From an uncultured Paracoccaceae bacterium (lineage in GTDB: Bacteria > Pseudomonadota > Alphaproteobacteria > Rhodobacterales > Rhodobacteraceae): DNA of 64,000 bases. A program made the position numbers and the translations under genes. Shown here in pieces: positions 52,006 through 60,404 of the stretch. Below the pieces are notes generated by a model. That model was not told the DNA's origin. It saw only the letters and a program-made list of their open reading frames with translations, and did not search any database. Numbering within the stretch: the first letter of the stretch is position 1; each line of letters starts with the position of its first letter. The stretch lies in the NCBI GenBank assembly GCA_947495295.1, contig CANLYJ010000001.1, positions 434,001 to 498,000 on the forward strand, read 5' to 3'.

Positions 52006-52023
52006 CCCTGTGAGTTCACAGGG
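52006..52023. repeat. Inverted repeat downstream of the recombinase
   Basis: CCCTGTGA-GT-TCACAGGG, 8-bp arms, about 85 nt after the recombinase stop. It could be a terminator stem or part of a recombination site; no T-run follows. Confidence 0.5.
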
Positions 52024-52125
52024 CAAGAACCTCAATCTTAGAACGAATTTCGCCAAATTGGCCGTTCGTTTACTTTGGTCGAGACTCAGCGCCGCCGAAG
52101 CCCTAAGGTCTCCATCTGAAGCGAT

Positions 52126-52602
52126 GTGATCGTGCCTCTTTCAAAGTACTTTCATGCATCGCTCAATCCCGCAGGGAGCCAATTCATCACAAGTCTCATT
52201 CAGATCGTTTATGCGTCACAGCCGTTTGGATACGATGAGCCGACACTGGCAGGCATTTTGCTCGATGCCAGACGCTGTAATAAACGGGATGACGTGACCG
52301 GCGCGCTGGTTTGTCGACATGACATCTACCTTCAACTATTGGAAGGTCCGGAAGATGCAGTGCGCGCGGCCTATGCAAGGATCGGTCGCGATGATCGCCA
52401 TGCCGGGGTCAAAGAACTCCTGAATTGCAAGATACAAGGTCGATTGTTTGCAAGTTGGGCGATGCTTCATGATCCTGCAAAGACTTGGATTTGGACGGAA
52501 GAAGAGATCGCAAATGCAGCACTTGATCGCGCGGAGCCCGCCGAAATCATAAAAGTATTCAAAGACCTATCGGATCTATCCGGGATACCGGCTGTGCATT
52601 GA
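52126..52602 (+). CDS. BLUF-domain blue-light photoreceptor
   Basis: Short flavin photoreceptor of about 158 aa comprising one BLUF domain and a helical cap. Key residues align with AppA: Tyr29 (IVYASQ), Asn52 (ARRCN), Gln70 (YLQLLEG), Trp111 and Met113 (SWAM), with nearly identical spacing. No output domain is fused, so it should act by protein-protein contact, like other short BLUF proteins. The start is uncertain: GTG 52126 or 52132; no well-placed in-frame ATG is seen. It is followed by an oxygenase gene. Confidence 0.87.
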   Translation: MIVPLSKYFHASLNPAGSQFITSLIQIVYASQPFGYDEPTLAGILLDARRCNKRDDVTGALVCRHDIYLQLLEGPEDAVRAAYARIGRDDRHAGVKELLNCKIQGRLFASWAMLHDPAKTWIWTEEEIANAALDRAEPAEIIKVFKDLSDLSGIPAVH

Positions 52603-52648
52603 TGCAGATCCTTCTCGCATCGATGCAGACGCGAACTAAGACCTGTAA

Positions 52649-53212
52649 ATGGTGGGCGGCATGACGGGTGTGCACTCAGTGCCCGATGCGTTCACGACGT
52701 GGGAATGTGAACGCATCGTTGCGGCAATCGCCAAAATGCCCACCGATGACGCGCTGCTTGTAGGCCGCAAGCGGTATCACAATCTGCGTAATGCGGAACT
52801 CGTTTGGATGGACGATGTCGGAGACCTCAGTTGGGTGATGACTCGGTTGATTGAGCTTGTCAGTCATTCCAATAACCAAAGGTTTAATTTCGACGTGCGG
52901 GAATTTGCGGAAAGTCCGCAAATTGCCAGTTATGATGCGGCCAAAGAGGGACATTTCGCATGGCATTCTGACATTGGTCATGGTCCCGCTGCCGGTAAAA
53001 GAAAGCTCACACTTGTGCTGCAATTGAGCAATCCTGACACCTACGACGGGGGCGACCTGGAAATCAGGCCAAGTGCTCAGGTCCTCTTAGCCAACCGGGC
53101 GCAGGGATCTGTAAGCGTGTTTCCGAGTTTTGCACTACATCAGGTGACGCCGATCAAGCGGGGCATCCGGCGCTCGTTGACCGTCTGGGCGCATGGCCCC
53201 GCGTTTCGCTGA
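52649..53212 (+). CDS. 2-oxoglutarate/Fe(II) oxygenase, PKHD/PiuC-like
   Basis: Prolyl-4-hydroxylase-like dioxygenase of 187 aa. The iron triad is H106-x-D108 (AWHSDIGHG) and H164 (ALHQVTP), and Arg174 (GIRRSL) would bind 2-oxoglutarate, all properly spaced on the double-stranded beta-helix fold. Small free-standing members hydroxylate peptides or small molecules. It lies 46 nt after the BLUF gene and may be co-transcribed. Substrate unknown. Confidence 0.85.
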   Translation: MVGGMTGVHSVPDAFTTWECERIVAAIAKMPTDDALLVGRKRYHNLRNAELVWMDDVGDLSWVMTRLIELVSHSNNQRFNFDVREFAESPQIASYDAAKEGHFAWHSDIGHGPAAGKRKLTLVLQLSNPDTYDGGDLEIRPSAQVLLANRAQGSVSVFPSFALHQVTPIKRGIRRSLTVWAHGPAFR

Positions 53213-53623
53213 AATCGGCTCAAAGAGGTCAAGAGCTAGAAAACACCGGCTTTGTTTGCAAAAGGGTCACATCAGCTAGCATTGTAAATTAGGTTCTGGG
53301 CGACTACATAAGAATTACAAAGTTGTGGTCTTCTTCGGCAAAGGTGCATCGCCTGCCAGAGCCAACTGCAATCATCTATCACTAAAATTCGACTGTCGCG
53401 TGCCTTTACAGGGACTTGACGCCTGGGACGGTTGCCGACTGATGGCGCTCGACCGCATCGCCCATGCGCCATCTTGTTCCGACTTCGCGACCGGACGTAC
53501 CACCGATTTGCGCGCGGTCACTGACTGCGCGCCTTCGATCGAACGATCACGATGCCGCTCTGACAAAATGTTTTGTCAGCGCAAAAACAGCGTGGCGGCG
53601 CTTTCTCCGTCAAAGGATCAAAA
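53213..53623. promoter_or_regulatory. Gene-free region with a perfect palindrome
   Basis: About 410 nt without a supportable gene. It contains CTGACAAAATGTTTTGTCAG (53560-53579), 9-bp arms around TG, 44 nt before the next start: a good repressor operator candidate or hairpin. AAGGA at 53613-53618 is the ribosome site of the next gene. Confidence 0.55.
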
Positions 53624-53977
53624 ATGACTTTTCCTGAATGGACGAAACCCGGCATCTACGGTGCTTTGGGTGGCGCGATTGCGGTTTCTATCTTGGGCTT
53701 CTCATGGGGGGGCTGGACAACAAGCGGCAGTGCCCAAACCATGGCACAGGACTTGGCTGCTGAAGAGGTGACTTTGGCGATGGTGCCGGTCTGCCTCAAT
53801 ATGTCAGCTGCTGATCCGGAACGCACAGAGAAGCTCGCAACTCTTCAGGATCTCTCTAGTTTTGGCCGCCGCAATGCAATGATGGAAACGGGCTGGGCCA
53901 CGCGCCCCGGTACAGATACGCCTGATCGTGACCTAGCAGCTGCTTGCCTCGCGGGGCTTGAGTTGGATGGATCATAA
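53624..53977 (+). CDS. Conserved hypothetical single-pass membrane protein
   Basis: Protein of 117 aa with one N-terminal transmembrane segment (about residues 10-30, GIYGALGGAIAVSILGFSWGGW) and a periplasmic helical part with two Cys (PVCLNM and AACLAG). Similar small anchored proteins of unknown function are widespread in alphaproteobacteria. ATG 53624 has AAGGA upstream. Its end overlaps the upstream extension of the next reading frame. Confidence 0.7.
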   Translation: MTFPEWTKPGIYGALGGAIAVSILGFSWGGWTTSGSAQTMAQDLAAEEVTLAMVPVCLNMSAADPERTEKLATLQDLSSFGRRNAMMETGWATRPGTDTPDRDLAAACLAGLELDGS

Positions 53978-54023
53978 TTTGAAAATACCGCCGCAATCGT
54001 CAGAGACAGTTTGCGGGACATCG

Positions 54024-54794
54024 ATGTTGGCGGACGCTCGGCTACTTTGGGCCGTTTTCATGGGCCCAATCTTTGTTCTGCTACTCCTTGTAATGCCCGC
54101 CATGGCCCAGACCATGCCAGAAAACGCCAGCGCAAAGAGCTATGGCGACGGTTGGGAATGCAATATCGGGTATCGGCTCACGGACGAAACTTGTGCAGCT
54201 ATTTTGGTCCCCGAAAACGCCTATGCGACAAACCGAAGCTACGGTTCCGGATGGGAATGTCATCACGGCTTTCGCAAGGTTGACGAGGTGGCCTGCGTTG
54301 CAGTGATTGTCCCCGATGGTGGCTTTCTAGACCCCTCTGGCGAACGCTGGCGCTGCCTACGCGGCTTTCTCAAGATCAACGATACCTGCCAAGAGGTCAT
54401 CGTGCCTGAAAATGCCTATCTGGTGGATGGGTCCCTTGGGTCCACGTGGGAATGTAGACGCGGGTTTGAGAAGGCGGAAGACAGTTGCGCGGCAATCACG
54501 GTTCCGATCAACGGATATCTGAACGGTTCACGCTACGGTCAGCCTTGGTCATGTGAACGTGGGTTTTTCGAACAGGACGGTCTGTGCGAGGCCGTGATCA
54601 TCCCTGAGTTCGCATATTTCGACGATGCGTCTTACGGTGAGGGGTGGAAATGCCAGCGGGGATATGCCGCTTCCGGTGCAGGCTGCCAAGTAATCGAAAT
54701 CCCCGCAAACGCCCATCTCGACAGGTCTGGCAACCGTTGGGAATGCAATCGGAACTTTCAAAAATCCAAGGGTCTGTGCGTTCTAAATAACTAA
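54024..54794 (+). CDS. Secreted protein of seven Cys-rich tandem repeats
   Basis: Exported protein of 256 aa: a signal peptide or anchor (about residues 1-29, MLADARLLWAVF...VMPAMAQ) followed by seven units of 30-35 aa. Each unit has the pattern P-x-N-A-Y ... W-x-C-x2-G-F/Y-x(5-8)-C-x2-I-x-V, with one WxC and one later Cys, suggesting one disulfide per unit. No named domain recognised. An in-frame ATG at 53958 would give a longer, less convincing leader. It sits directly upstream of the DUF1611-racemase pair on the same strand. Confidence 0.75.
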   Translation: MLADARLLWAVFMGPIFVLLLLVMPAMAQTMPENASAKSYGDGWECNIGYRLTDETCAAILVPENAYATNRSYGSGWECHHGFRKVDEVACVAVIVPDGGFLDPSGERWRCLRGFLKINDTCQEVIVPENAYLVDGSLGSTWECRRGFEKAEDSCAAITVPINGYLNGSRYGQPWSCERGFFEQDGLCEAVIIPEFAYFDDASYGEGWKCQRGYAASGAGCQVIEIPANAHLDRSGNRWECNRNFQKSKGLCVLNN

Positions 54795-54864
54795 GTGCAT
54801 GACGCCAAGAGGTCCGCCTCAACACCTCGTCGAACGACAGTCGCAACATCAAAAGGAAGACAAG

Positions 54865-56055
54865 ATGAAAACCGAAATCCAGACGGTAGATACCGTTCGC
54901 CGCCCCGTCGGGGGCGCTCAGGCGCCGCCTATGATACGTGACACACAGGCACAATCATCTTCGCTCACCCAGATCCCCACAGCGGTTATCTATTGCGAGG
55001 GCAACTTTGCCAAAATTGATGGGAAGACGGCCAACGGCCTCGTGCGTCATTCAGAGGCCTACAAGATCATCTCGGTCATCGACAGCGCTCGCGGTGGCGA
55101 GAACAGCGGGCAGGTTCTTAATGACGTGGTCAACAACGTACCAATTCTCAAAGACCTAGATGCCGCCGTCGCCCATGCAACCGCCCAACCTGATACCTTT
55201 ATCTATGGGATGGCCCCCTCAACAGGGCGACTTTCGCTCGCTGATCGTGGGGTCGTACTGGATGCGATTGGGCGCGGCATGAACATCGTCAGCGGCTTGC
55301 ATGAATATCTCAGTGACGATCCCGAAATTGCGCAAGCCGCATCGGACAGACAGGTCACCATTCGCGACATCCGCAAACCCAAAGCCAGCAAAGACATGCG
55401 CTTGTTCGACGGCAGCGTCGCGAACGTCCATGCGCTACGCATCGCTGTTCTAGGAACCGATTGCGCGATCGGAAAACGGACCACTGCGACGGTCTTGGCA
55501 CGCGCCCTCAACGCAAAGCGCATCAAGACTGTACTGGTTGGCACCGGTCAGACGGGCCTGATGCAGGGGGCGAAATATGGCGTGGCAATGGATGCGATCC
55601 CGCCCCAATTCTGCTGTGGTGAACTGGAAGGCGCGATTGTTGCGGCCTCAGAGGCAGAGCAACCTGATGTCATTTTGATCGAGGGTCAAGGCGCACTCAG
55701 CCATCCTGCGTTCTGCACATCGGCCTTTATCCTGCGCGGCAGCCAACCCGACGCAGTCATCCTGCAGCATGCCCCAAAACGCAGCCATCGCTGCGATTTT
55801 CCCAATATGCCAATGCCCACCACGGCAAGCGAGATTACTTTGATTGAGGCGTTTGCCGATACCAAGGTCATTGGTGTCACGCTCAATCACGAGGGTATGT
55901 CCGAAGCCGAGATAACAAATACGATCACAGCCCAAGGCGAAAAACTGGGGCTGCCCGTAACCGATGCGCTGAGCCGACCAGCGGCACACTTGCTGGCCAT
56001 GATTGTTGCTGCCTATCCCGGCCTGCAGCAAGGAACTCCCAAGGTCGCGGTTTGA
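54865..56055 (+). CDS. DUF1611 protein, DgcN-like
   Basis: Cytoplasmic protein of 396 aa of the DUF1611 family, which includes DgcN, an N-acyltransferase of D-glutamate catabolism. A P-loop-like GTDCAIGKRTTA motif lies near residue 196, followed by VGTGQTGLMQGAKYG and LIEGQGALSHP, hallmarks of the family. The N-terminal 30 residues are an extension. ATG 54865 has AAGGAAGA upstream. The stop TGA overlaps the TTG start of a PLP racemase gene, a strong sign of joint function, probably in metabolism of a D-amino acid. Confidence 0.82.
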   Translation: MKTEIQTVDTVRRPVGGAQAPPMIRDTQAQSSSLTQIPTAVIYCEGNFAKIDGKTANGLVRHSEAYKIISVIDSARGGENSGQVLNDVVNNVPILKDLDAAVAHATAQPDTFIYGMAPSTGRLSLADRGVVLDAIGRGMNIVSGLHEYLSDDPEIAQAASDRQVTIRDIRKPKASKDMRLFDGSVANVHALRIAVLGTDCAIGKRTTATVLARALNAKRIKTVLVGTGQTGLMQGAKYGVAMDAIPPQFCCGELEGAIVAASEAEQPDVILIEGQGALSHPAFCTSAFILRGSQPDAVILQHAPKRSHRCDFPNMPMPTTASEITLIEAFADTKVIGVTLNHEGMSEAEITNTITAQGEKLGLPVTDALSRPAAHLLAMIVAAYPGLQQGTPKVAV

Positions 56056-57173
56056 GGTGCCCGCGCATAGAAGTTGATCTGCGCAAGATACGCCACAACA
56101 CCCATACGATGGCTGAACGGTTGAAGAGACGTGGCATCCGTGTGACGGCAGTGACCAAAGCCGTGTGTGGGCATCCGGCCATCGCCCGGGCCATGCTCGA
56201 CGGCGGCGCTGCGGGCTTGGCTGAAGCGCGTTTGAGCAATGTAAAGCGGTTACGTCAAGCTGGTGTGACTTGTCCGATCACGTTGATCCGAACACCAATG
56301 CTGAGTCAGGTCGATGACGTCGCGCAAGCCTGTGAGGCGAGCTACAACACAGAGATACCTGTGATCGCAGCATTGGCCGCTGCTGCACTCCGACAAAACA
56401 AGGTTCACGACATTATCCTGATGGTCGAAATGGGTGATCTGCGCGACGGGATCATGCCACAAGACCTTGGCGACATAGGACAGCAAGTGGTGGACATGCC
56501 CGGTGTGACGTTGAAGGGCATTGGGGCCAACTTTGCTTGTCTGAGCGGCATGGCCCCGACGGCGGCAAAGATGCGAGCATTGTCTGTGCTAGCGAATGAT
56601 GTGGAGGGGCGGTGTAGCCCATTCATTGAGACCGTATCTGGCGGTAACTCTGCAAACCTGCCTTGGGCGTTTGGCGCGTGCGCCACAGGACGGGTCAACG
56701 ATCTGCGCATTGGCGAAGCCATACTACTTGGCGTCGATCCAATCACAGGGGATCAAATTGGTGGCATGTATCGGGACGCCTTTACGCTTGTCGCCGAAGT
56801 GATCGTGACGGATGCCAAGTCTGTGCACCCGCTTGTGGGCAACTCCGATCACACCTTGGCAAGAATTCGACTTGTTCCTGACATTTCAAAAATCACGCGG
56901 ATTATTCTTGCCATCGGGTATCAGGATACGGACGCAGCAGGGCTTTCAATGCCTCCCGGAAACACACTTATTGGCGCAACAAGCGATCATCTGGTCATTG
57001 GCACGAAAGACGCGGCGTTCTGCGTTGGATCGGAAATACGGTTTCAGATGAGTTATCGCGCTTTGATGCGCGCCATGGCCGCCCCGGATATTCAGATAAA
57101 TCTGCGCAATGACAGACCCGCGACAAACGCACACAAGGTTCATGGTCCAAGCAAACACCTGACATTAGTCTGA
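56052..57173 (+). CDS. PLP-dependent amino-acid racemase
   Basis: Alanine-racemase-fold protein of 373 aa like ornithine racemase (Orr/YhfX group). The PLP lysine is in VTAVTKAVCG, with GLAEARLSNVKRLR, MVEMGDLRDGI and ETVSGGNSANLP as family blocks. The start is a TTG at 56052 overlapping the TGA of the DUF1611 gene by TTGA; no ATG fits. Coupling to a DgcN-like enzyme suggests interconversion of L and D forms of an acidic or basic amino acid; specificity is not visible. Confidence 0.82.
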   Translation: MRCPRIEVDLRKIRHNTHTMAERLKRRGIRVTAVTKAVCGHPAIARAMLDGGAAGLAEARLSNVKRLRQAGVTCPITLIRTPMLSQVDDVAQACEASYNTEIPVIAALAAAALRQNKVHDIILMVEMGDLRDGIMPQDLGDIGQQVVDMPGVTLKGIGANFACLSGMAPTAAKMRALSVLANDVEGRCSPFIETVSGGNSANLPWAFGACATGRVNDLRIGEAILLGVDPITGDQIGGMYRDAFTLVAEVIVTDAKSVHPLVGNSDHTLARIRLVPDISKITRIILAIGYQDTDAAGLSMPPGNTLIGATSDHLVIGTKDAAFCVGSEIRFQMSYRALMRAMAAPDIQINLRNDRPATNAHKVHGPSKHLTLV

Positions 57174-57221
57174 ACAGTCCTGTTCAGACACCCTGGGTGA
57201 AATCAAAAAGGAGATTGCCAC

Positions 57222-57413
57222 TTGGCAAAGCTGACAAAAACAAGCGTATTCAAAGCGCAAGGCTCCAAGGCGGAAACACCATTGGACAAGACAACCCGTG
57301 TCGTTCGGAAAATGGTCGAAGAAGAGGCCGAGCGGCGACAAACCAAGATGAACCGTCTCCGCAGCGCGCGCCTTGAACGAGAAGCCAACACTCCGACAAA
57401 GCCGTCGCGCTAG
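57222..57413 (+). CDS. Small basic coiled-coil protein
   Basis: A 63-aa highly charged, helical protein (MAKLTKTSVFKAQG ... VRKMVEEEAERRQTKMNRLRSARLE-type core). The start is TTG 57222, supported by AAAAAGGAG 8 nt upstream. No domain recognised; similar small Lys/Arg/Glu-rich proteins occur in other rhodobacteria. Its 49-nt spacing from the racemase gene allows co-transcription. Confidence 0.6.
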   Translation: MAKLTKTSVFKAQGSKAETPLDKTTRVVRKMVEEEAERRQTKMNRLRSARLEREANTPTKPSR

Positions 57414-57517
57414 GGCATAGGGTAGCTTCAACCGAGGCGGCCGCAGCGGAACAACTTACTTTTCGTCTCCGTCTTTCAATCCAGCGGAGTAATCGGACAT
57501 AATTGAAAGAACTACTC

Positions 57518-57799
57518 ATGACGTACTCAGACGAGAGTACAACAAACGTTCACTATATCTGTCAGACATATGTGGAACAGAAGCCTGGGCGTGACGAGCA
57601 AACGAGCCTGAAGATTGGTAAACAGTTTCAATATTCAACAGCAGCAGAAGCTCAGAACAGAGCGGAACGGGAAGCCCAGTCCGAGGATTGTGCCGGTGCG
57701 GATGCCTATATGATTAGTGAAGACCCGGAAAGTGGTGAGATCGGATCACCCAGCTTCCTTGTCAGGCTCGGGAATGTCCCAGACACTGATGATTTCTAG
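57518..57799 (+). CDS. Small conserved hypothetical protein
   Basis: A 93-aa acidic soluble protein (MTYSDESTTNVHYICQTYVE ... LVRLGNVPDTDDF). The motif YICQTYVEQKPGR and the later AEAQNRAEREAQ look like a small alpha-beta fold found as a stand-alone hypothetical protein in alphaproteobacteria. ATG 57518 is preferred; an upstream TTG at 57503 is possible. No function known. Confidence 0.6.
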   Translation: MTYSDESTTNVHYICQTYVEQKPGRDEQTSLKIGKQFQYSTAAEAQNRAEREAQSEDCAGADAYMISEDPESGEIGSPSFLVRLGNVPDTDDF

Positions 57800-58189
57800 A
57801 ACTCCGCTTCTGGAAAAGTGCCTCCCAAAAGAAGTTCCACCACCATGGGCCGAGTTCCTTGAAAAGCAGCTAATGGCGCAGCCGCAGCGAAAGGTAAGGT
57901 GTCGTCTCGCCCAATATCGAAGGTTGGAATGACGGCTTCGATGATGTCTGCTGCGTTGCCGCGACAACTATGGCGTGACTGCGAAGCAATGCTGCGTAAG
58001 CAATAGCCGCAACCGCACAAGTCCGGTTTGTCCCGCGCCTCACCAGTTCATGCCCGGCGCAGCGAACGGCTTCGTTTTTGGGAGCTGTCATTCGTCGATC
58101 ACGCGGTGAGGGAGCCTGAAGAGCCCAGCCTTCAAGAAGGCTGTGTCGCTGCGAAGGTCTGCTTCGTTGCCTGAATGCAGCAACGGGCA
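57800..58189. other. Gene-free right edge of the island
   Basis: About 390 nt with no supportable gene. It has repeated GCAGCG/GCTGCG words and looks like decayed coding sequence, similar in character to 49640-49860. Confidence 0.4.
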
Positions 58190-59338
58190 TCAGTACCCGC
58201 TGAATTGTTCAAACCGAATGTTGTCTTTCTTGACGCCCGCCGCAGCCAGTAATGCGTTCATTGCTGACACGAACGCTTGTGGACCGACACAATAGTAGAT
58301 CGGGCTTGTGAGATCGGTCAGATACCTGAGCAGCATCTGCTCATCGATCCAGCCTGTCTCTCCATCCCAATCGCTGGCGTCGTCCACTTCCGACATCGTG
58401 GCCACAAGTCGGAAACCCGCTTCGCTTGCGCTCAGGCCTTGCAGTTCTTGCAACATCGCCGCATCGGCAGGGCTGCGGTTGGAATAGAACAGTGTCGTCT
58501 TGTCCAAACGGCTGGAGTGACTGGCATCTCGGATCATCGAAAGAAACGGTGTTATGCCGATCCCACCTGCCAGAAAAACGGTTGGGCGGTTCTGGTCCTC
58601 ATCTTTCGTGAAGCTGCCCAGCGGCCCGGATAGTTGCAATTCCGCACTATCCGGCATCCCTTTCAGGGCCTGCTTAAAGGAGCTGCTATCACGAACACGC
58701 GTTATGACCGTCATGTCATCCTCATGAGGGGCGCTCGCGATTGAAAGAACACGCGCCTCCCCGGCGCCGACTGGTGCGCCAGCGGGGATGGTCAGCCGGA
58801 TCGCCTGACCCGGTTCGAAGGTGAAACCGGTGGGTTTCGCTAGGCGGAGTGAAAGGGTGTCTGTCGCAACAATCTCCCGTCCGAGGATCTTTACAGACGT
58901 TGTCCGGCTGTTTCGCCCTGTTAGGCGGGTACCATCCCGCATGTTCAGGCCCATCAGCGTCAGGTTGGTTGCCCCTGCGATCAGCTCTACCCCCTGCAGC
59001 ACATAAAACAACGTATCGAATGTGCCCGCTGCGGCCTTTGCCTCAAGAACGAATGCCATTGGCAGCAAGATCAGAAGCCCGTTGGCCGCGATGATCGGCA
59101 TCCGCTTTTTCTTCGCAGACACCAGTTTTTCTGAGCGGCCAGCGCCCAATGACATCCCGGAGCCGCCAACAACGGCCATGGCAGGGATCAGTATGAACAT
59201 CCCATAGAGGATCCATCCCTTTACCGTTGCGATGGTTTCATATGATCCGAAGAGCTCGGACAGAACCGTCGACGTCCAAAATGTCAGGATCATGAGCAAA
59301 CCGATTGCACCGGCAATGGCGTGAACGCGGGTTTTCAT
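58190..59338 (-). CDS. Membrane-bound ferredoxin-reductase-like (FNR) protein
   Basis: Protein of 382 aa: four N-terminal transmembrane helices (about 8-27, 40-60, 82-100, 108-132), then an FAD/NAD(P)-binding FNR domain. The FAD motif is ARVLSIASAP, the nucleotide motif FLAGGIGITPFLS (about 255) and the C-terminal part YYCVGPQAFV; the chain ends in an aromatic FSGY. There is no 2Fe-2S ferredoxin domain. ATG 59338 has AAGGATA upstream. Last gene of a minus-strand row with DUF1772, cytochrome b561 and EF-hand genes, suggesting electron transfer from NAD(P)H across the membrane. Confidence 0.83.
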   Translation of the reverse strand: MKTRVHAIAGAIGLLMILTFWTSTVLSELFGSYETIATVKGWILYGMFILIPAMAVVGGSGMSLGAGRSEKLVSAKKKRMPIIAANGLLILLPMAFVLEAKAAAGTFDTLFYVLQGVELIAGATNLTLMGLNMRDGTRLTGRNSRTTSVKILGREIVATDTLSLRLAKPTGFTFEPGQAIRLTIPAGAPVGAGEARVLSIASAPHEDDMTVITRVRDSSSFKQALKGMPDSAELQLSGPLGSFTKDEDQNRPTVFLAGGIGITPFLSMIRDASHSSRLDKTTLFYSNRSPADAAMLQELQGLSASEAGFRLVATMSEVDDASDWDGETGWIDEQMLLRYLTDLTSPIYYCVGPQAFVSAMNALLAAAGVKKDNIRFEQFSGY

Positions 59339-59377
59339 GGTGCTATCCTTTTCTGCACTGGTTTCGGTGATCAGGCG

Positions 59378-59824
59378 TCAGACCTTGATCGCGATGCAGC
59401 CGAAGACTGCAGCGGCCCAGCCAAATCCAATCCGAAAGTAGTGAATGGTAAGCCATTGGTTCAGCTTTGCGGCCCCGGTCGCTTCGCCCATTGTTCCACT
59501 CGCGAACGCCGTGTTGGTCGGAACAAAGAATGCAAAGGTCAGGACAGCCACAACGAAGATACATGCCGCGCTCAACAGCCAGTACCTGAGCTCTGCACTG
59601 CCCCAAGACAGCCAGACAGATCCAATCAACCCGATCAGGGTCGGCATGAAGATCAGCGGAATTGATCGGGACACGAAATGGTTGTTGGTGGAGAACCAAT
59701 CAAGGAACTCTTGAGTCGGGAGGCTGCGCCAGTAGCCGCCCAGCGTCACGCCGATGCTCAGCATGACCCCGGCAAACCCGGCAGCCCCGCAGATGGTCAG
59801 AATATTGAAAACTGCCTTGAGCAT
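59378..59824 (-). CDS. DUF1772 (anthrone-oxygenase-like) membrane protein
   Basis: Membrane protein of 148 aa with four transmembrane helices (about 5-28, 50-72, 78-98, 128-146). The FVPTNTAFASGTMGEA and WLTIHYFRIGFGW blocks are typical of DUF1772, which includes anthrone-oxygenase-like proteins. ATG 59824 starts 2 nt after the cytochrome b561 stop. Confidence 0.78.
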   Translation of the reverse strand: MLKAVFNILTICGAAGFAGVMLSIGVTLGGYWRSLPTQEFLDWFSTNNHFVSRSIPLIFMPTLIGLIGSVWLSWGSAELRYWLLSAACIFVVAVLTFAFFVPTNTAFASGTMGEATGAAKLNQWLTIHYFRIGFGWAAAVFGCIAIKV

Positions 59825-59826
59825 GA

Positions 59827-60372
59827 TCAGGCCCCTTTGTTCCTTGAGCCGAACCACATGCGCCAGATCAGCCCGTCCCGTTTGATGAAGTGATGGTAAA
59901 GAGTGGCACCAGCATGGAGCGCGAACAGTGCCAACATCAGTCTTGCGCCAAGCCCGTGCGGTCCGCGTGGCAGGAACTGCGAGAAGTCGGGTAACGGATC
60001 TGCGTTCGCGCCAAACAAAATGCTCCCCGCGCCCGAGAGCGCCATGATACCAATCCCGCTCGCTGCCATCCCCAGGATGACAACGTAGAAAAGTACGTGG
60101 ATCGCCTTCGCTGAGAAGGTCTGCCACGCTGGATCGCCGGACACCGGGGCAGGTTTCTGGTCGACGCGCCACCACCAAAAGAGGCGAAAGAGCGTCAATA
60201 GCAGGATCAGGACGCCGAGCGGCACATGGACCATCAAGATCGCTTGCTTGGCGGCGCTATCCGTCATTGATGCAGCGCGGAAACCGGACCCAAGCATTGT
60301 AAGAATAGCGATAGCGCTGAGCCAATGGATGGTGACAGCAATCGATCCATACTGGGTTGGGGTGCTTTTCAT
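59827..60372 (-). CDS. Cytochrome b561
   Basis: Di-haem quinol-linked membrane cytochrome of 181 aa. Four helices with haem-ligand His in VTIHWLSAIAI (about H16), MVHVPLGVL (about H49) and, towards the C-terminus, FALHAGATLYHHF. The ATG at 60372 has AAGGAGG upstream. It is co-oriented with an EF-hand protein upstream and DUF1772 and FNR genes downstream. Confidence 0.9.
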   Translation of the reverse strand: MKSTPTQYGSIAVTIHWLSAIAILTMLGSGFRAASMTDSAAKQAILMVHVPLGVLILLLTLFRLFWWWRVDQKPAPVSGDPAWQTFSAKAIHVLFYVVILGMAASGIGIMALSGAGSILFGANADPLPDFSQFLPRGPHGLGARLMLALFALHAGATLYHHFIKRDGLIWRMWFGSRNKGA

Positions 60373-60404
60373 GCGACCTGCCTCCTTTTTCAGATGAACC
60401 TTGC

